Shown here in pieces: positions 25,610 through 35,213 of a DNA stretch of 64,000 bases. Source of the stretch: Chryseobacterium daecheongense (lineage in GTDB: Bacteria > Bacteroidota > Bacteroidia > Flavobacteriales > Weeksellaceae); contig NZ_RJTX01000001.1 of NCBI RefSeq assembly GCF_003729955.1, forward strand, positions 1,364,001 to 1,428,000, read 5' to 3'. Below the pieces are notes generated by a model. That model saw only the letters and a list, made by a program, of their open reading frames with translations, ran no database searches and was not told where the DNA came from. A program made the translations under genes and the position numbers. Within the stretch, counting starts at the first letter, position 1. Every line of letters begins with the position of its first letter.

Positions 25610-27982
25610 TTATCTGCTAAACAAAGATTTTATCTTTTCCCAAAAGGTATCTTCCTTAATACCATGATAGCCATAACCATGTTTGTTTCCATATCCGAAG
25701 TTTCCTATTTTAACATCATTAAGAACAAAGTTTATATTTTTAATTTTCTCTTTTGCCACATTTTCAGCAAATTCTATAAAACTTTTTTCGGTCTTTTCAG
25801 AGCGTACTACATATAAAACTACGTCTGCAAATTTTGTGATGATAAATGTATCCGTAACCGGCATCAACGGAGCTGAATCTATGATTATATAATCATATTC
25901 TCCGGCTAATTCTTCCAACATAACCTTATAATTCCCATTTTCAAAAAGCTCTACAGGGTTCGGAGGGATAGTTCCCGAAAAAATCAGATCACAATTCGGA
26001 TTGAATCCACTTGGATGAATAATTTCTTGTACATTATCCACACTACCATATAAAAACTCTGTAAGCCCGGAAGCATTTTTCATATCGGGTCTATATCTCT
26101 GCAATTGTGGATTTCTGATGTCTGAGCCTATAACAAGGACTTTTTTACCAGGCTTAGCAATACTTAAAGCCAGGTTAATGGATATGAATGTTTTTCCTTC
26201 TCCTTTAACACTGGAGGTAACAAGAATTGTTTTGTCTTTCGTTTTGGAAACAGGTAAAAGTAAATTTAAATTCGTAGCTAAAATCCTGAAAGACTCTGCA
26301 AGAGGAGAGGTGTCATTAATATGAATTAAATTATTTATTTTTGACCCCATATGTGGTATCTCCGCTATTACCGGAATATTACTAAATCTAGAAACACTCC
26401 TATTATCAGATATTTTTGTATTAAAAAACTGTTTCAGGAAAATAATTAAAAACGGAATACCTAAACCTAATAAAATGGCAGCTCCCATGATAATCAATTT
26501 TTGAGGAGCCACTGGTTTTCTATTGGCATATGCCAAATCTAATACTCTTGCCTTATCAGAAGACATTGCTAAAGTAATTGCTGTCTCCTCTCTTTTTTTC
26601 AAGAGTATTAAATACAGTTCTTCTTTTATTTGTTGCTGTCTTTCAATATTTCTGAAAAGGCGTTCAAGTGATGGTATCTTTTTTAGTTCTGTATTGCTTT
26701 TTTGTTCTAATGACGAAATATTATCAATTGCCAGTTGAATATTGGATCTGTTTTTTCCCAATCCTTCTTTTATACTAGCTCTCAGTACTTTTATCTGATC
26801 GTTCATTTCTTTAGCAATTGGGTGTTCGGGTGTAGCATTTTCCAATAATTTATTTCTTTCCATAATAAGTTTATTATAGGCGGAAATATTATTTACTGCA
26901 GCTCCATTATCCAAACCAACATTAGCCGGTAATATATCATCATAAGATTTGTTGTTCAAATAACTGATATACATATTATTGAGCTCTAGTTGGGTATAAA
27001 GCTCTAATCTTCTTTTTTCAGCTTCTGTACTGGTTTGTATATTAACACCTGCTTGGGCAGGGATATCAACTATATTATTGCTTGTTTTAAAGTTTTCTTT
27101 TTTTATTTCAACATCCCCAAGCTCCTTTGAGATCAAATTTATTCTTTCATCTATAAAATCTTTTGTTTTTTCAGATTCTGTATTTTTTTCATTAATAGCT
27201 TCATTGTTGTATTTTTTGACTAAGGTGTTTAGTATCTCTTTAGCCTTATCCGCATTCTCATATTTTAAAACTAAGTTAATAACCGTAGCATCTTTATTGC
27301 TTAAACTTACCTTTAAAGATTCTTGCAAGTCTTCAACCACTGTTTCCTTATCTTTATAAATAAAATACAAAGAATTATAGTCTGTTTCTTTCTTCAGCTG
27401 CTTAGGATTAAATGCAGGATTTTTAATAATCATCAGATTAACGTAAGGCAAACTGATAGTTTTATTAAAATAAGTTTCTATAGGTTTTTCAAGCTCTTTA
27501 GAGCTTAATTTCAGTGTATTACCCTTGATTTCTAAATTTATCTTTTTCTTTGGTAACTTAACAAAAGGTTTCTCATTAATTACCTGAATAATTACAGGTG
27601 ACTGAGTTCGGTAGAGTTCTGTATCATGAAATGTCCCCTCACTGAATATAGAGCATTGTAAAGGTAAATCATCTGAAACTTGATTAAGAATTTTCTTGGA
27701 AGATAAAACTTCCATTTCATTTTCCACAGTATTGGAGCTGAGGCCAGAAAAGGCAGACAACCCTTGCATTGCCGCAATATCCCCAGCTCCTCCGGTAGAT
27801 TTTTTGGAATCCTTAATTAATATTTTTGTTAATACTTCATATACCGGTGCTGTTGTCTTTATCAATAGGACTCCTAGTCCTGCCATAATAAAAACTCCTA
27901 ATATAAACCAAAACCACTTTTTAATATACGGTTGTATTATTTCTTTTAAGGAATCTTCTTTAAGATATTGTTCTTTCTTCAT
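25610..27982 (-). CDS. wzc: Polysaccharide copolymerase / tyrosine autokinase (Wzc, module A)
   Basis: 790 residues. The N-terminal Wzz part has a first helix at about 25-45 and a long coiled-coil periplasmic domain. The second helix (IIMGAAILLGLGIPFLIIFL, near 500) leads to the BY-kinase domain with Walker A SSVKGEGKT (near 593), A' VLVIGSDIRNPQLQRY and Walker B YDYIIIDSAPL. The tail has only a few tyrosines (GYGNKHGYGYHG), fewer than in the second Wzc at 52255. It controls chain length and export. No Wza gene accompanies this copy. Confidence 0.92.
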   Translation of the reverse strand: MKKEQYLKEDSLKEIIQPYIKKWFWFILGVFIMAGLGVLLIKTTAPVYEVLTKILIKDSKKSTGGAGDIAAMQGLSAFSGLSSNTVENEMEVLSSKKILNQVSDDLPLQCSIFSEGTFHDTELYRTQSPVIIQVINEKPFVKLPKKKINLEIKGNTLKLSSKELEKPIETYFNKTISLPYVNLMIIKNPAFNPKQLKKETDYNSLYFIYKDKETVVEDLQESLKVSLSNKDATVINLVLKYENADKAKEILNTLVKKYNNEAINEKNTESEKTKDFIDERINLISKELGDVEIKKENFKTSNNIVDIPAQAGVNIQTSTEAEKRRLELYTQLELNNMYISYLNNKSYDDILPANVGLDNGAAVNNISAYNKLIMERNKLLENATPEHPIAKEMNDQIKVLRASIKEGLGKNRSNIQLAIDNISSLEQKSNTELKKIPSLERLFRNIERQQQIKEELYLILLKKREETAITLAMSSDKARVLDLAYANRKPVAPQKLIIMGAAILLGLGIPFLIIFLKQFFNTKISDNRSVSRFSNIPVIAEIPHMGSKINNLIHINDTSPLAESFRILATNLNLLLPVSKTKDKTILVTSSVKGEGKTFISINLALSIAKPGKKVLVIGSDIRNPQLQRYRPDMKNASGLTEFLYGSVDNVQEIIHPSGFNPNCDLIFSGTIPPNPVELFENGNYKVMLEELAGEYDYIIIDSAPLMPVTDTFIITKFADVVLYVVRSEKTEKSFIEFAENVAKEKIKNINFVLNDVKIGNFGYGNKHGYGYHGIKEDTFWEKIKSLFSR

Positions 27983-28031
27983 TTCTTATTTTCCCTATTT
28001 TTTACAGTTGACGAATATAGATAATTTAATT

Positions 28032-28054
28032 CAAAAAAAACCTATTAACATAGG
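28032..28054 (-). terminator. Possible weak terminator or attenuator before wzc (module A)
   Basis: 5-bp stem CCTAT / ATAGG (28041-28045, 28050-28054) followed on the minus strand by eight T's. The short stem makes full termination doubtful. It sits between a glycosyltransferase and wzc. Confidence 0.45.
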
Positions 28055-28058
28055 TGAT

Positions 28059-29156
28059 TTACACCTGTTTCATTAACTTTTCATAATATTCACTATATTT
28101 CTTTGCCACTTTCATACTATCATGATGATCAAGAATATACTGATAGGATTTTTTTCCTTGTTCAAAAACTTCATGAGGTTTATTAATAAAATATTCTATT
28201 TTATTTTCTATATCTATAACATCAGAAGTAATATTCATAATTGGGAAATTACTAGTTTCTCCAACCAATTCATAATGTTTCTGCTCAGCACCACCAAAAA
28301 GGATTTTCCCTGCTGCCATGGCCATAAGTCCGTTCATTCCCTGTCCATAAGAATATGTCTGATCAAAAAACAGATTTGAACGGGTAAACATATTTATATA
28401 CTCATGATAAGGAACATTTTCCACTATACTAATATCAACTGAATTTTTATATTTTTCTTTTATGGCGGTCAGACTTTTCATTATAATGTCCGTACCTTTC
28501 CATTCAATTCTCGATGTTTGAACTCCTAGAAAAATATTAAGCTTACCGTTATAAATATTGTCATTATATTTTATTTTTTCGGTATCTATCGGTAGAGGAA
28601 TATTAACCAGTTTATCATCAAATTTTTCTTTATAGCTGATATAGTAATCATACATACAGGAAACAATTCCATCTGAGTTTTCAGCAATATATTCATTTAG
28701 ATTTCTGGCCACCTTTGAATAATGTACCTGGAAGATTTCTTTTATATAGCTTGTGTTTTTATCCACTTCACTTATTGGGCTATATGCCAGTTTTTTATCA
28801 AGACATGCTTTTACATAAAAATAATCGTCCCCAAAAGCACACAAAACTATCTTTTTATTATGCTTCTTTAAAAAGTCAAAAGCGAATTTATTTAATGATC
28901 CCAGTTTATTTTTGAATAAAAAACGATAATTGATAATCTGGACTATATCATTATTACGGAATCTTTTATCAATTAATAGTTTAAACAGGAATAATAAAAA
29001 TTTAAATTTACTATCATATGAAATATTGATATCCCGTTTGTAGTTTTTCCAATGGTCACCATCAGACACTACCAGTACTTGGTTATCGGATTTTCTTAGT
29101 GCTTCCGCCAATGTCCAGTGCACATTACTATACTCCCCGAATAATAATATCTTCAT
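28059..29156 (-). CDS. Glycosyltransferase, GT-B fold
   Basis: 365 residues. N terminus KILLFGEYSNVHWTLAEAL, and a C-terminal half with IFLGVQTSRIEWKGTDIIM and YGQGMNGLMAMAAGKILFGG, which matches the donor-binding region of GT4-type enzymes in position and in conserved Gly/Glu-like residues, although it is divergent. It probably adds a sugar in module A. Its start abuts the stop of the flippase gene at 29157. Confidence 0.78.
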   Translation of the reverse strand: MKILLFGEYSNVHWTLAEALRKSDNQVLVVSDGDHWKNYKRDINISYDSKFKFLLFLFKLLIDKRFRNNDIVQIINYRFLFKNKLGSLNKFAFDFLKKHNKKIVLCAFGDDYFYVKACLDKKLAYSPISEVDKNTSYIKEIFQVHYSKVARNLNEYIAENSDGIVSCMYDYYISYKEKFDDKLVNIPLPIDTEKIKYNDNIYNGKLNIFLGVQTSRIEWKGTDIIMKSLTAIKEKYKNSVDISIVENVPYHEYINMFTRSNLFFDQTYSYGQGMNGLMAMAAGKILFGGAEQKHYELVGETSNFPIMNITSDVIDIENKIEYFINKPHEVFEQGKKSYQYILDHHDSMKVAKKYSEYYEKLMKQV

Positions 29157-30437
29157 TTATTTTTTAAATAACATATTTTTAAATAATACAACCATAGTCC
29201 AAAAATAAATAAAATAATTCACAAAATAAGCCTGAACAGCACCTGTAAGCCCATAATAGTCTACGAATAAATAGGTTAGTACAATCTGCAAAACAGCAAA
29301 TGATATCTCCGTAATAACATAAACCCTACTCATTGATCTTGCAACCATTACAAAAGCTAAAATCCAGCTCATAATTTTAAAGAAATCTCCGCACACTTGC
29401 CAAAAAAATAATTTTTTAATAGGAGCAAAGTTTGGGGTAAATAAGACATAAACTACCAAATCTTTTAAAAGAAATATAGACACTAAACTTATCAACAAAA
29501 TTGGGGTAAAAATCTTATAGGTCTTAAAAATTTCATTCTTCAAAACTATTTGGTCCTTTACTTCGGAGAGTTTTGGAAGATAATACACACTAAATGTTGA
29601 AGTAAACAGCATCAGATAGAGTCCCGAAATTTTATTCATAGACTCCCAATACCCAGCATCTGTTATTGAATATTCTTGAATAAGAAATCTTCTGATCACA
29701 AACTGAGTAACGGGAACAGTAATTGCAGAAACAATAGTCATAAAAGAATAGGAGACATATTGTTTAATAACTTTCTTGCTCCAGGCTGACCATAAAAAGA
29801 CCTTTGAAAACCAATGAAGCTTTCTAATATACATTACTGTAAAGAAAACTATCACTGCCTGATAGGTTACCATGGAAATTAATGCCCCTCTTATATTAAA
29901 CAAAACTACAAGCCCGACTGTAAATGCTAACCCAATGGCGCTTGTAATAATATTAACAATCACATATTTCTTGAATTCCTGATACCCGTTGAGTACGGAA
30001 ATAAAAAAATTATTTATTGAAACAAAGAAAAGACTAACTCCAAATAATATAAATACATATGAATACTGCCTATCTAAAAGTATAAGCTCACTTAAGAATT
30101 TCGATAAAATAATAATTATTAAACCAACAGTTAGAGATAAAAAAGCTGTTATTCTAAAACCATTTCCCAGAATTTCTCGCAATTTGCTATGGTTTTCTTT
30201 GTATTCCGCAACGTATTTTACTACACCATTATTTATTCCTCCTGCTCCTAAAGTAATTAAAATTGTAGTAAAATTTTGTAACTGCCCAATCAGTGCAATA
30301 CCCGCTGGCCCTACCAGGCTAGCTAAAAATTTTACTGTTATATAACTTGTAACAACTTTTATTACTGTTGAAATACCTGTTAATGAAAAAATCTTTAACA
30401 GGTTACTGGATTTCAATCTTTTAATAAAGGAGATCAC
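29157..30437 (-). CDS. wzx: Lipid-linked oligosaccharide flippase (WzxE-like, module A)
   Basis: 426 residues with about twelve membrane helices. The N-terminal stretch [33 protein letters not shown], followed by [16 protein letters not shown], closely resembles enterobacterial WzxE. It starts with GTG (30437), overlapping the aminotransferase stop as GTGA. In enterobacteria wzxE follows the sugar aminotransferase wecE; the same adjacency here supports a flippase for a repeat unit that contains an amino-dideoxy sugar. Confidence 0.88.
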   Translation of the reverse strand: MISFIKRLKSSNLLKIFSLTGISTVIKVVTSYITVKFLASLVGPAGIALIGQLQNFTTILITLGAGGINNGVVKYVAEYKENHSKLREILGNGFRITAFLSLTVGLIIIILSKFLSELILLDRQYSYVFILFGVSLFFVSINNFFISVLNGYQEFKKYVIVNIITSAIGLAFTVGLVVLFNIRGALISMVTYQAVIVFFTVMYIRKLHWFSKVFLWSAWSKKVIKQYVSYSFMTIVSAITVPVTQFVIRRFLIQEYSITDAGYWESMNKISGLYLMLFTSTFSVYYLPKLSEVKDQIVLKNEIFKTYKIFTPILLISLVSIFLLKDLVVYVLFTPNFAPIKKLFFWQVCGDFFKIMSWILAFVMVARSMSRVYVITEISFAVLQIVLTYLFVDYYGLTGAVQAYFVNYFIYFWTMVVLFKNMLFKK

Positions 30438-31537
30438 TTAAATAAATTCAATTTATTTATAATTTCTGTCACTTCAGTATCATCTAATACCGGGCTTATG
30501 GGTAAACTCAATACTTCTTTATGAATTTTTTCAGTAATAGGAAAACTCAGATGATTCCAGTCTTTGTAAGCTTTCTGCTTATGAATTGGAATTGGGTAAT
30601 GAATCAGGGTTTGAATTCCATTTTCTAGAAGATAGTTTTGAAACTCATCCCTTAATTCCGTCCTGATAACAAACAAATGCCAAACATGTTCATTTTCCTT
30701 TTTAGGCATTTCTGGAAGAATTATATTCGGATTGCTTATTTCTGTAATATACCGCTGGGCAATACTATTTCTCTTTTTATTTTCTTCATCAATATATTTT
30801 AGTTTTACATCAAGAACCGCAGCCTGAATTTCATCCAATCTTGAGTTTAATCCCTGATATATATTTACATATTTTTGGTTTGAGCCATAATTAGCCAAAG
30901 CTCTGATACATTTAGCCAAGTCCTCATTATTTGTAGTTATTCCCCCAGCGTCGCCTAAGGCTCCTAAATTTTTCCCAGGATAAAAACTAAACCCTGCTGC
31001 ATCTCCTAAATTACCTGATTTTATCAGATCCCATTCTGCACCTATAGCCTGGGCATTATCTTCAATAATTTTAAGATTATATTTCTCTGCGATATTTTTT
31101 AGTGTTTCTGAAAAAACCACTCTTCCATATAAATGTACAATGAGAATGCCTTTGGTTTTTTTAGTAATTTTCTCTTCTATTTTAGAAATATCAATATTAT
31201 AATTATTAATATCCGGTTCTACCAAAACGGGAACAAGATGATTATCCGAAATAGCTAACACAGAAGCTATATAAGTATTAGCCGGTACGATAATCTCATC
31301 GCCTTTTTGAAAAACACCTAATTCAATATAAGCCCGAAGAATCAGCCTTAATGCATCTAAGCCGTTAGCTACACCTATGGCATGCTGGGATCCGGTATAT
31401 TCCGCCAAATTAGCTTCGAAATTCTTCACCTCGTTTCCTAAAAGGTACCACCCTGAACGAAAAGTATTTAATATTCTTTCTTCAATTTCGTGTTGGTGGA
31501 CAAGGTTTATTTTTTGTAAATCTAGGAATTTAATCAT
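30434..31537 (-). CDS. fdtB: dTDP-3-keto-6-deoxyhexose aminotransferase (FdtB/QdtB-like)
   Basis: 367 residues, DegT/DnrJ/EryC1/StrS fold. PLP lysine in [17 protein letters not shown], plus [11 protein letters not shown] and [33 protein letters not shown] is characteristic of the FdtB/QdtB group, which makes dTDP-3-amino-3,6-dideoxyhexoses. The neighbouring FdtA-like isomerases fit this. A related enzyme, WecE (4-amination), is the main alternative. The gap between this gene and fdtA holds a broken acyltransferase. Confidence 0.85.
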   Translation of the reverse strand: MIKFLDLQKINLVHQHEIEERILNTFRSGWYLLGNEVKNFEANLAEYTGSQHAIGVANGLDALRLILRAYIELGVFQKGDEIIVPANTYIASVLAISDNHLVPVLVEPDINNYNIDISKIEEKITKKTKGILIVHLYGRVVFSETLKNIAEKYNLKIIEDNAQAIGAEWDLIKSGNLGDAAGFSFYPGKNLGALGDAGGITTNNEDLAKCIRALANYGSNQKYVNIYQGLNSRLDEIQAAVLDVKLKYIDEENKKRNSIAQRYITEISNPNIILPEMPKKENEHVWHLFVIRTELRDEFQNYLLENGIQTLIHYPIPIHKQKAYKDWNHLSFPITEKIHKEVLSLPISPVLDDTEVTEIINKLNLFK

Positions 31538-31567
31538 TGACTGTTATAAATAAGTAATTTTTCCTTT

Positions 31568-31749
31568 TTATGCCTCTCTTTTCACTACAGTTTTTTTTAA
31601 AAAAATTTCTGTATATTTTTTAGATCTAGAAATCAAATCGCTTGTAAAAAGTGATACTGTCCCAAATCTGTATTCCGGTTTTGCCAAATCAAAGTATTTT
31701 CTCTAATCCTTTCACTTTTAACATCAGATAATGGCTGTATCTTAGCCAT
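31568..31749 (-). pseudogene. Remnant of an FdtC-like hexapeptide acetyltransferase
   Basis: From ATG 31749 (overlapping the fdtA stop by 8 bases) the minus strand reads MAKIQPLSDVKSERIRENTL then IWQ, the usual start of FdtC/WxcM-type acetyltransferases, and hits a stop at 31635-31633. In another frame, up to a stop at 31570-31568, it reads FGTVSLFTSDLISRSKKYTE and then FLKKTVVKREA. That matches the family's mid-protein FTNDLYPRSKKYP ... LKTVVKKGA segment. The coil repeats between the two pieces and the whole C-terminal half are missing, so the gene has an internal deletion, a frame change and a 3' loss. The family comparison is from memory. Confidence 0.7.
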
Positions 31750-32161
31750 TCTTTCTAATACTTAAATAATCTTCATAATTTCTGATATAATCTTCTTCAT
31801 TGTAAGTGTGAGAAGCCAGTACAAGGCAAATAGCCCCAGAAGAAAAATTAATTTCTGATGCCCATATTCCAGGAGGAATATGTAAACCTATGTCAGGCCT
31901 GTTAAGAAATACTTGTCTTTTATATTTTCCATCATCCAGGCTTACCTCAAAACTGCCTCCTGTAGCAATAAGAAACTGATGGCATTCTTTATGTGCATGC
32001 GCTCCTCTACTCTCCCCTCCTGCTATATCATACAAATAGAATACTCTTTTCACATCGAACGGAAAATCTGAGTTATTTTCAACAACTGTAAGATTACCTT
32101 CATCAAAACTAATCTTTCCAAGGTCAATCACTGAGCAATCAAAAACAGAAAGTTTATTCAT
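31742..32161 (-). CDS. fdtA: dTDP-4-keto-6-deoxyglucose 3,4-ketoisomerase (FdtA/QdtA-like)
   Basis: 139-residue cupin. The active-site histidine pair is intact in SRGAHAHKECHQFL, with IGLHIPPGIWASEINFSSGA and YNEEDYIRNYEDYL at the end, all typical of FdtA. It moves the keto group from C4 to C3, giving the substrate for FdtB. The product configuration (galacto or gluco) cannot be read from sequence. It overlaps the previous gene by 8 bases and the acetyltransferase remnant by 8 bases, preserving an ancestral A-A-C-B order. Confidence 0.87.
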   Translation of the reverse strand: MNKLSVFDCSVIDLGKISFDEGNLTVVENNSDFPFDVKRVFYLYDIAGGESRGAHAHKECHQFLIATGGSFEVSLDDGKYKRQVFLNRPDIGLHIPPGIWASEINFSSGAICLVLASHTYNEEDYIRNYEDYLSIRKNG

Positions 32162-32561
32162 TTTTCAGTTTTTTAAATTGCTCAAAATCTCTTATATAAT
32201 CAGTATCGTTATACATATGATCTGAAATGATAAGTGCAAGGGAATTTGTAGAAAAATTTTCTAATCTTCTCCAGAACATTTTAGGGATATATAAACCATA
32301 ATATGAACGATTGAGGGAAAATTTCTGCTCATCCTTACCATCATGGAGAATAACATCAAAACTACCTGATAATGCAACAATAAATTCCTGTTGTTCCTTA
32401 AATGCATGGCTCCCTCTTATTTCACCACCCGGAACATCGTAAATCCAATACGTTCTGGCAATTTCAAATGGAATCTGTCCAGGATATTCATAAAAAGATA
32501 GATTTCCTCTTTTGTCTAAAATTTTAGGGAGGTATATTAATTGGGGATTATAATAACTCAT
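32154..32561 (-). CDS. FdtA-like cupin with altered active site
   Basis: 135 residues, clearly a paralogue of the next gene (YWIYDVPGGEIRGSHAFKEQ, LHDGKDEQKFSLNRSYYGLY, YNDTDYIRDFEQF). The HAH motif of FdtA enzymes reads HAF here: the second histidine is phenylalanine. That histidine is important for catalysis in characterised FdtA, so this copy may have another activity, or act as partner in a heteromer. Tandem pairs of this type seem to recur in Bacteroidetes. A -7 box lies 19 bases upstream. Confidence 0.8.
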   Translation of the reverse strand: MSYYNPQLIYLPKILDKRGNLSFYEYPGQIPFEIARTYWIYDVPGGEIRGSHAFKEQQEFIVALSGSFDVILHDGKDEQKFSLNRSYYGLYIPKMFWRRLENFSTNSLALIISDHMYNDTDYIRDFEQFKKLKNE

Positions 32562-32579
32562 TACTCATCAATAAGTTTA

Positions 32580-32587
32580 CAAATATA
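32580..32587 (-). promoter_or_regulatory. Possible -7 box upstream of the FdtA-like pair
   Basis: TATATTTG on the minus strand (32587-32580). No TTG lies at the expected distance, so support is partial. It would start a transcript for the amino-sugar genes and flippase. Confidence 0.35.
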
Positions 32588-32681
32588 TTTATATTTTGCA
32601 TAATCCATACGCTATTTCCCATTTAAGTTTAGGATGAAAACCACTTTTGGTTATCATTTTTAAACTCAAAACCAATAAATA

Positions 32682-33299
32682 TTATTTTTTGAGGATTGAA
32701 AAAGTTTTCATTAAGATAAGGAAATCTTTTTTAAATGAAAGATGATAATAGTATTCCAGATTCATTTTTACTTTATCTGGAAAAAGTACCTCATCATTAA
32801 ATTGCAAGGGATTTTCAAGCTTATTTAACAGTTCTTCTTCATTGCTGTATTTAATTCCCGCTTCACTAATGAGACCGGGTTTTAGTTGAAGAACAAGTCT
32901 GTTTTCGCCTTCCAGTTTGTCATAATATCCCGGAATATCCGGCCGGGGACCAATTAATGACATATCCCCTTTTAAAATATTAAAAAGCTGAGGCAGTTCG
33001 TCCAGTTTAGTTTTTCTCATCCAGTTTCCTATTCCTGATATTTTGGCAGTTTGAGGATGTATTGTTCTGAATTTGTAAATATCAAATAGAATGGCATTTC
33101 TCCCTACTCTTTTTTGTATAAAAATGCCAGGAAAACCTGTATCGTAACAAGTCAAAATTGTCAATAAAATTAAGACTGGAAGAAGCAAAATAACAGCAAT
33201 AATCGTTATGCCATAATCCATAAGCTCTTTCCACAAAGGATATTTTTTTTTCACAACATTTGAATTGAGAGCAAATATATAAAATATATGAGAAAACAT
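32682..33299 (-). CDS. Divergent polyprenol-phosphate sugar phosphotransferase
   Basis: 205 residues; the exact start is uncertain because the catalytic-domain membrane hairpin begins near WKELMDYGITIIAVILLLPV. Core motifs are kept: IFIQKRVGRN, YKFRTI, TKLDELPQLFN and [16 protein letters not shown]. After KPG, however, the usual ITGWAQV segment is replaced by LISEAGIKYSNEEELL. That segment normally lies near the acceptor site, so sugar specificity may differ. It is the first gene of module A, just past a terminator. Confidence 0.82.
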   Translation of the reverse strand: MFSHIFYIFALNSNVVKKKYPLWKELMDYGITIIAVILLLPVLILLTILTCYDTGFPGIFIQKRVGRNAILFDIYKFRTIHPQTAKISGIGNWMRKTKLDELPQLFNILKGDMSLIGPRPDIPGYYDKLEGENRLVLQLKPGLISEAGIKYSNEEELLNKLENPLQFNDEVLFPDKVKMNLEYYYHLSFKKDFLILMKTFSILKK

Positions 33300-33328
33300 T
33301 ATTGATAAGATACGCCATTAGTATACTA

Positions 33329-33361
33329 AAAAGGTATCCGACAATTCATCAGATACCTTTT
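33329..33361 (-). terminator. Intrinsic terminator separating capsule modules B and A
   Basis: 10-bp stem AAAAGGTATC / GATACCTTTT (33329-33338, 33352-33361) with a 13-base loop; the minus strand runs on as CTTTTTAG. It lies 60 bases after the stop of the PglE-like gene. Confidence 0.7.
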
Positions 33362-33419
33362 AATATTTAAAAAATGATTCCGTAACAGTATGATCAATTT
33401 CCGAGTTTCAGATTATAAT

Positions 33420-34556
33420 TTATTTGGAGAAAAAATCGGTGATCACTTTTGCGATTCTGTTTCTGTCGTCATCTGTCAAATTAGAACCCGAAGGTAAACA
33501 TAAGCCGTTTTCAAATAGGTTTTCCGCTACTTTCTCACCATAATATGGAACTCCTGAAAATACAGGCTGCAAATGCATTGGTTTCCATAATGGCCTGGAT
33601 TCTATATTTTCTTCCAGAAATGTTAAACGCAAATCTTCTCGTGTTTTACCTGTTTGAACTGGATCAATTGTAATAGCAGACAACCAATGATTGGAATAGT
33701 ATTCATCGCTCGGTTCTGAGAATACCTCTACTCCTTCAATATCTTTAAATAAATCAACATAAAAATTATGCATATTTCTACGAGCTTCTACTCTGTCATT
33801 TAAAACCTCCATCTGCCCACGCCCGATTCCTGCAGTAATATTACTCATCCTATAGTTGTAACCAATATAAGAGTGTTGATAGTGAGGAGCATTATCTCTT
33901 GCTTGTGTAGACAGGAATACCGCTTTATTTTTATCCTCCTGAGTACGGCAAACCAAAGCACCTCCTCCGGAGGTAGTTATAATTTTATTTCCATTGAATG
34001 ATAATATCCCGAAACTCCCGAATGTACCACATGCTTTTCCCTTATATTCTGAACCTAATGCCTCGGCAGCATCTTCAATCAACGGGATTTCATATTTGGC
34101 AGCAATAGAAGAAATTTCATCCATCTTGGCAGGCATCCCATAAAGATGAACAACAATAATGGCTTTTGGCTTTTTACCTTTTGAAATTCTGTCTTCAATA
34201 GCTTTTTGAAGTGCTACAGGACACATATTCCATGTATCTTCTTCGGAATCTATAAAAACAGGGACTGCTCCCTGGTAAGCAATAGGATTGGCAGACGCCG
34301 AAAATGTCATAGACTGGCAGATCACTTCATCACCATGCTCCACTCCACATTCAATGAGCGCCAAATGTAAAGCCGCCGTTCCTGCTGAAAGTGCAGCTAC
34401 TTTTATATCTCCATTTAAAAACTTCTCCAGATCCTTTTCAAAACCATCTACATTTGGTCCTAAAGGCGCCACCCAGTTAGCATCAAAAGCTTCATGGATA
34501 TATTTTAATTCATTACCTCCCATATGTGGAGAAGAAAGCCATATTTTATTTTTCAT
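33420..34556 (-). CDS. pglE: UDP-4-keto-6-deoxy-HexNAc aminotransferase (PglE-like)
   Basis: 378 residues from ATG 34556 (MKNKIWLSSPHMGGNELKYI); an ATG six codons upstream overlaps the preceding gene by 8 bases. DegT fold with EDAAEALGSEYKGK, PLP lysine in SFNGNKIITTSGGGAL, NIESRPLWKPMHLQPVF and NGLCLPSGSNL. It aminates C4 of UDP-4-keto-6-deoxy-GlcNAc, made by the PglF-like enzyme at 55510. With the following pglD and pglC homologues it forms a bacillosamine-type cassette. It is the last gene of module B. Confidence 0.87.
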   Translation of the reverse strand: MKNKIWLSSPHMGGNELKYIHEAFDANWVAPLGPNVDGFEKDLEKFLNGDIKVAALSAGTAALHLALIECGVEHGDEVICQSMTFSASANPIAYQGAVPVFIDSEEDTWNMCPVALQKAIEDRISKGKKPKAIIVVHLYGMPAKMDEISSIAAKYEIPLIEDAAEALGSEYKGKACGTFGSFGILSFNGNKIITTSGGGALVCRTQEDKNKAVFLSTQARDNAPHYQHSYIGYNYRMSNITAGIGRGQMEVLNDRVEARRNMHNFYVDLFKDIEGVEVFSEPSDEYYSNHWLSAITIDPVQTGKTREDLRLTFLEENIESRPLWKPMHLQPVFSGVPYYGEKVAENLFENGLCLPSGSNLTDDDRNRIAKVITDFFSK

Positions 34557-34566
34557 TGTATCGATT

Positions 34567-35208
34567 TTATTCATGAAATTTTATAGGTTTAGCAGGAATT
34601 CCAACTGCAGTACAATTAGCAGGAAGATCTTTTGATACGACAGCTCCTGCACCTATTATAGTTTTTTGTCCTACTTCTAATAGATTGATAATTTTAGCAC
34701 CAGTCCCTACATATACTTCTTCATTAATTATTACTTCTCCGGATATATTTACAGAAGGCATAAATGAAGAATACTTTTTAATTTGGGTATCATGCCCCAC
34801 CGTACAGGAAAGATTCAGGATGATAAAATCTTCTATTTTAATATTTACGGTAATGATTACCCCGGCACAAATAATATTCCCCTTCCCCAGTTTAACATCA
34901 TCACGTCCTATTATAACTGAAGGATGAATCAGATTAGGATATTCAATATTTTCATTGGTAATTCCTTCTACTATTTTTTTCTTAATGTTCGGAGCTGCTA
35001 TTGCAACTGCTAAACATAATGGATAATCAACCTCATTAATATTTTTTATTTCTCCTAAATAGGGAAGTCCGTTTATTTCGGTTTTGTATTCTTTATCATC
35101 ATAAAAACCTATAATTTCAAACTGAGCATTTTTTTCGTTGATATCTTCGATCAACATTTTGACCTCGCGTCCAAAGCCTCCGGCTCCTACAATTGCAATT
35201 TTTTTCAT
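34567..35208 (-). CDS. pglD: Amino-sugar N-acetyltransferase (PglD/NeuD family)
   Basis: 213 residues: an N-terminal Rossmann-like part (KKIAIVGAGGFGREVKMLIED) and a left-handed beta-helix (VIIGRDDVKLGKGNIICAG onward), with the catalytic-type histidine in CTVGHDTQI and AGAVVSKDLPANC at the end. PglD acetylates the 4-amino group of UDP-4-amino sugars. It starts 5 bases after the pglC-like gene, and its stop overlaps the alternative start of pglE. Confidence 0.88.
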   Translation of the reverse strand: MKKIAIVGAGGFGREVKMLIEDINEKNAQFEIIGFYDDKEYKTEINGLPYLGEIKNINEVDYPLCLAVAIAAPNIKKKIVEGITNENIEYPNLIHPSVIIGRDDVKLGKGNIICAGVIITVNIKIEDFIILNLSCTVGHDTQIKKYSSFMPSVNISGEVIINEEVYVGTGAKIINLLEVGQKTIIGAGAVVSKDLPANCTAVGIPAKPIKFHE

Positions 35209-35213
35209 AATTT

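Noticed and set aside
29989..30345. Plus-strand frame of 118 codons inside the flippase gene
   Set aside because: Antisense to membrane-helix coding sequence; no start context or recognisable family.
33082..33318. Alternative 78-codon frame overlapping the module A sugar transferase
   Set aside because: Frame-shifted shadow; the transferase frame carries all the conserved motifs.
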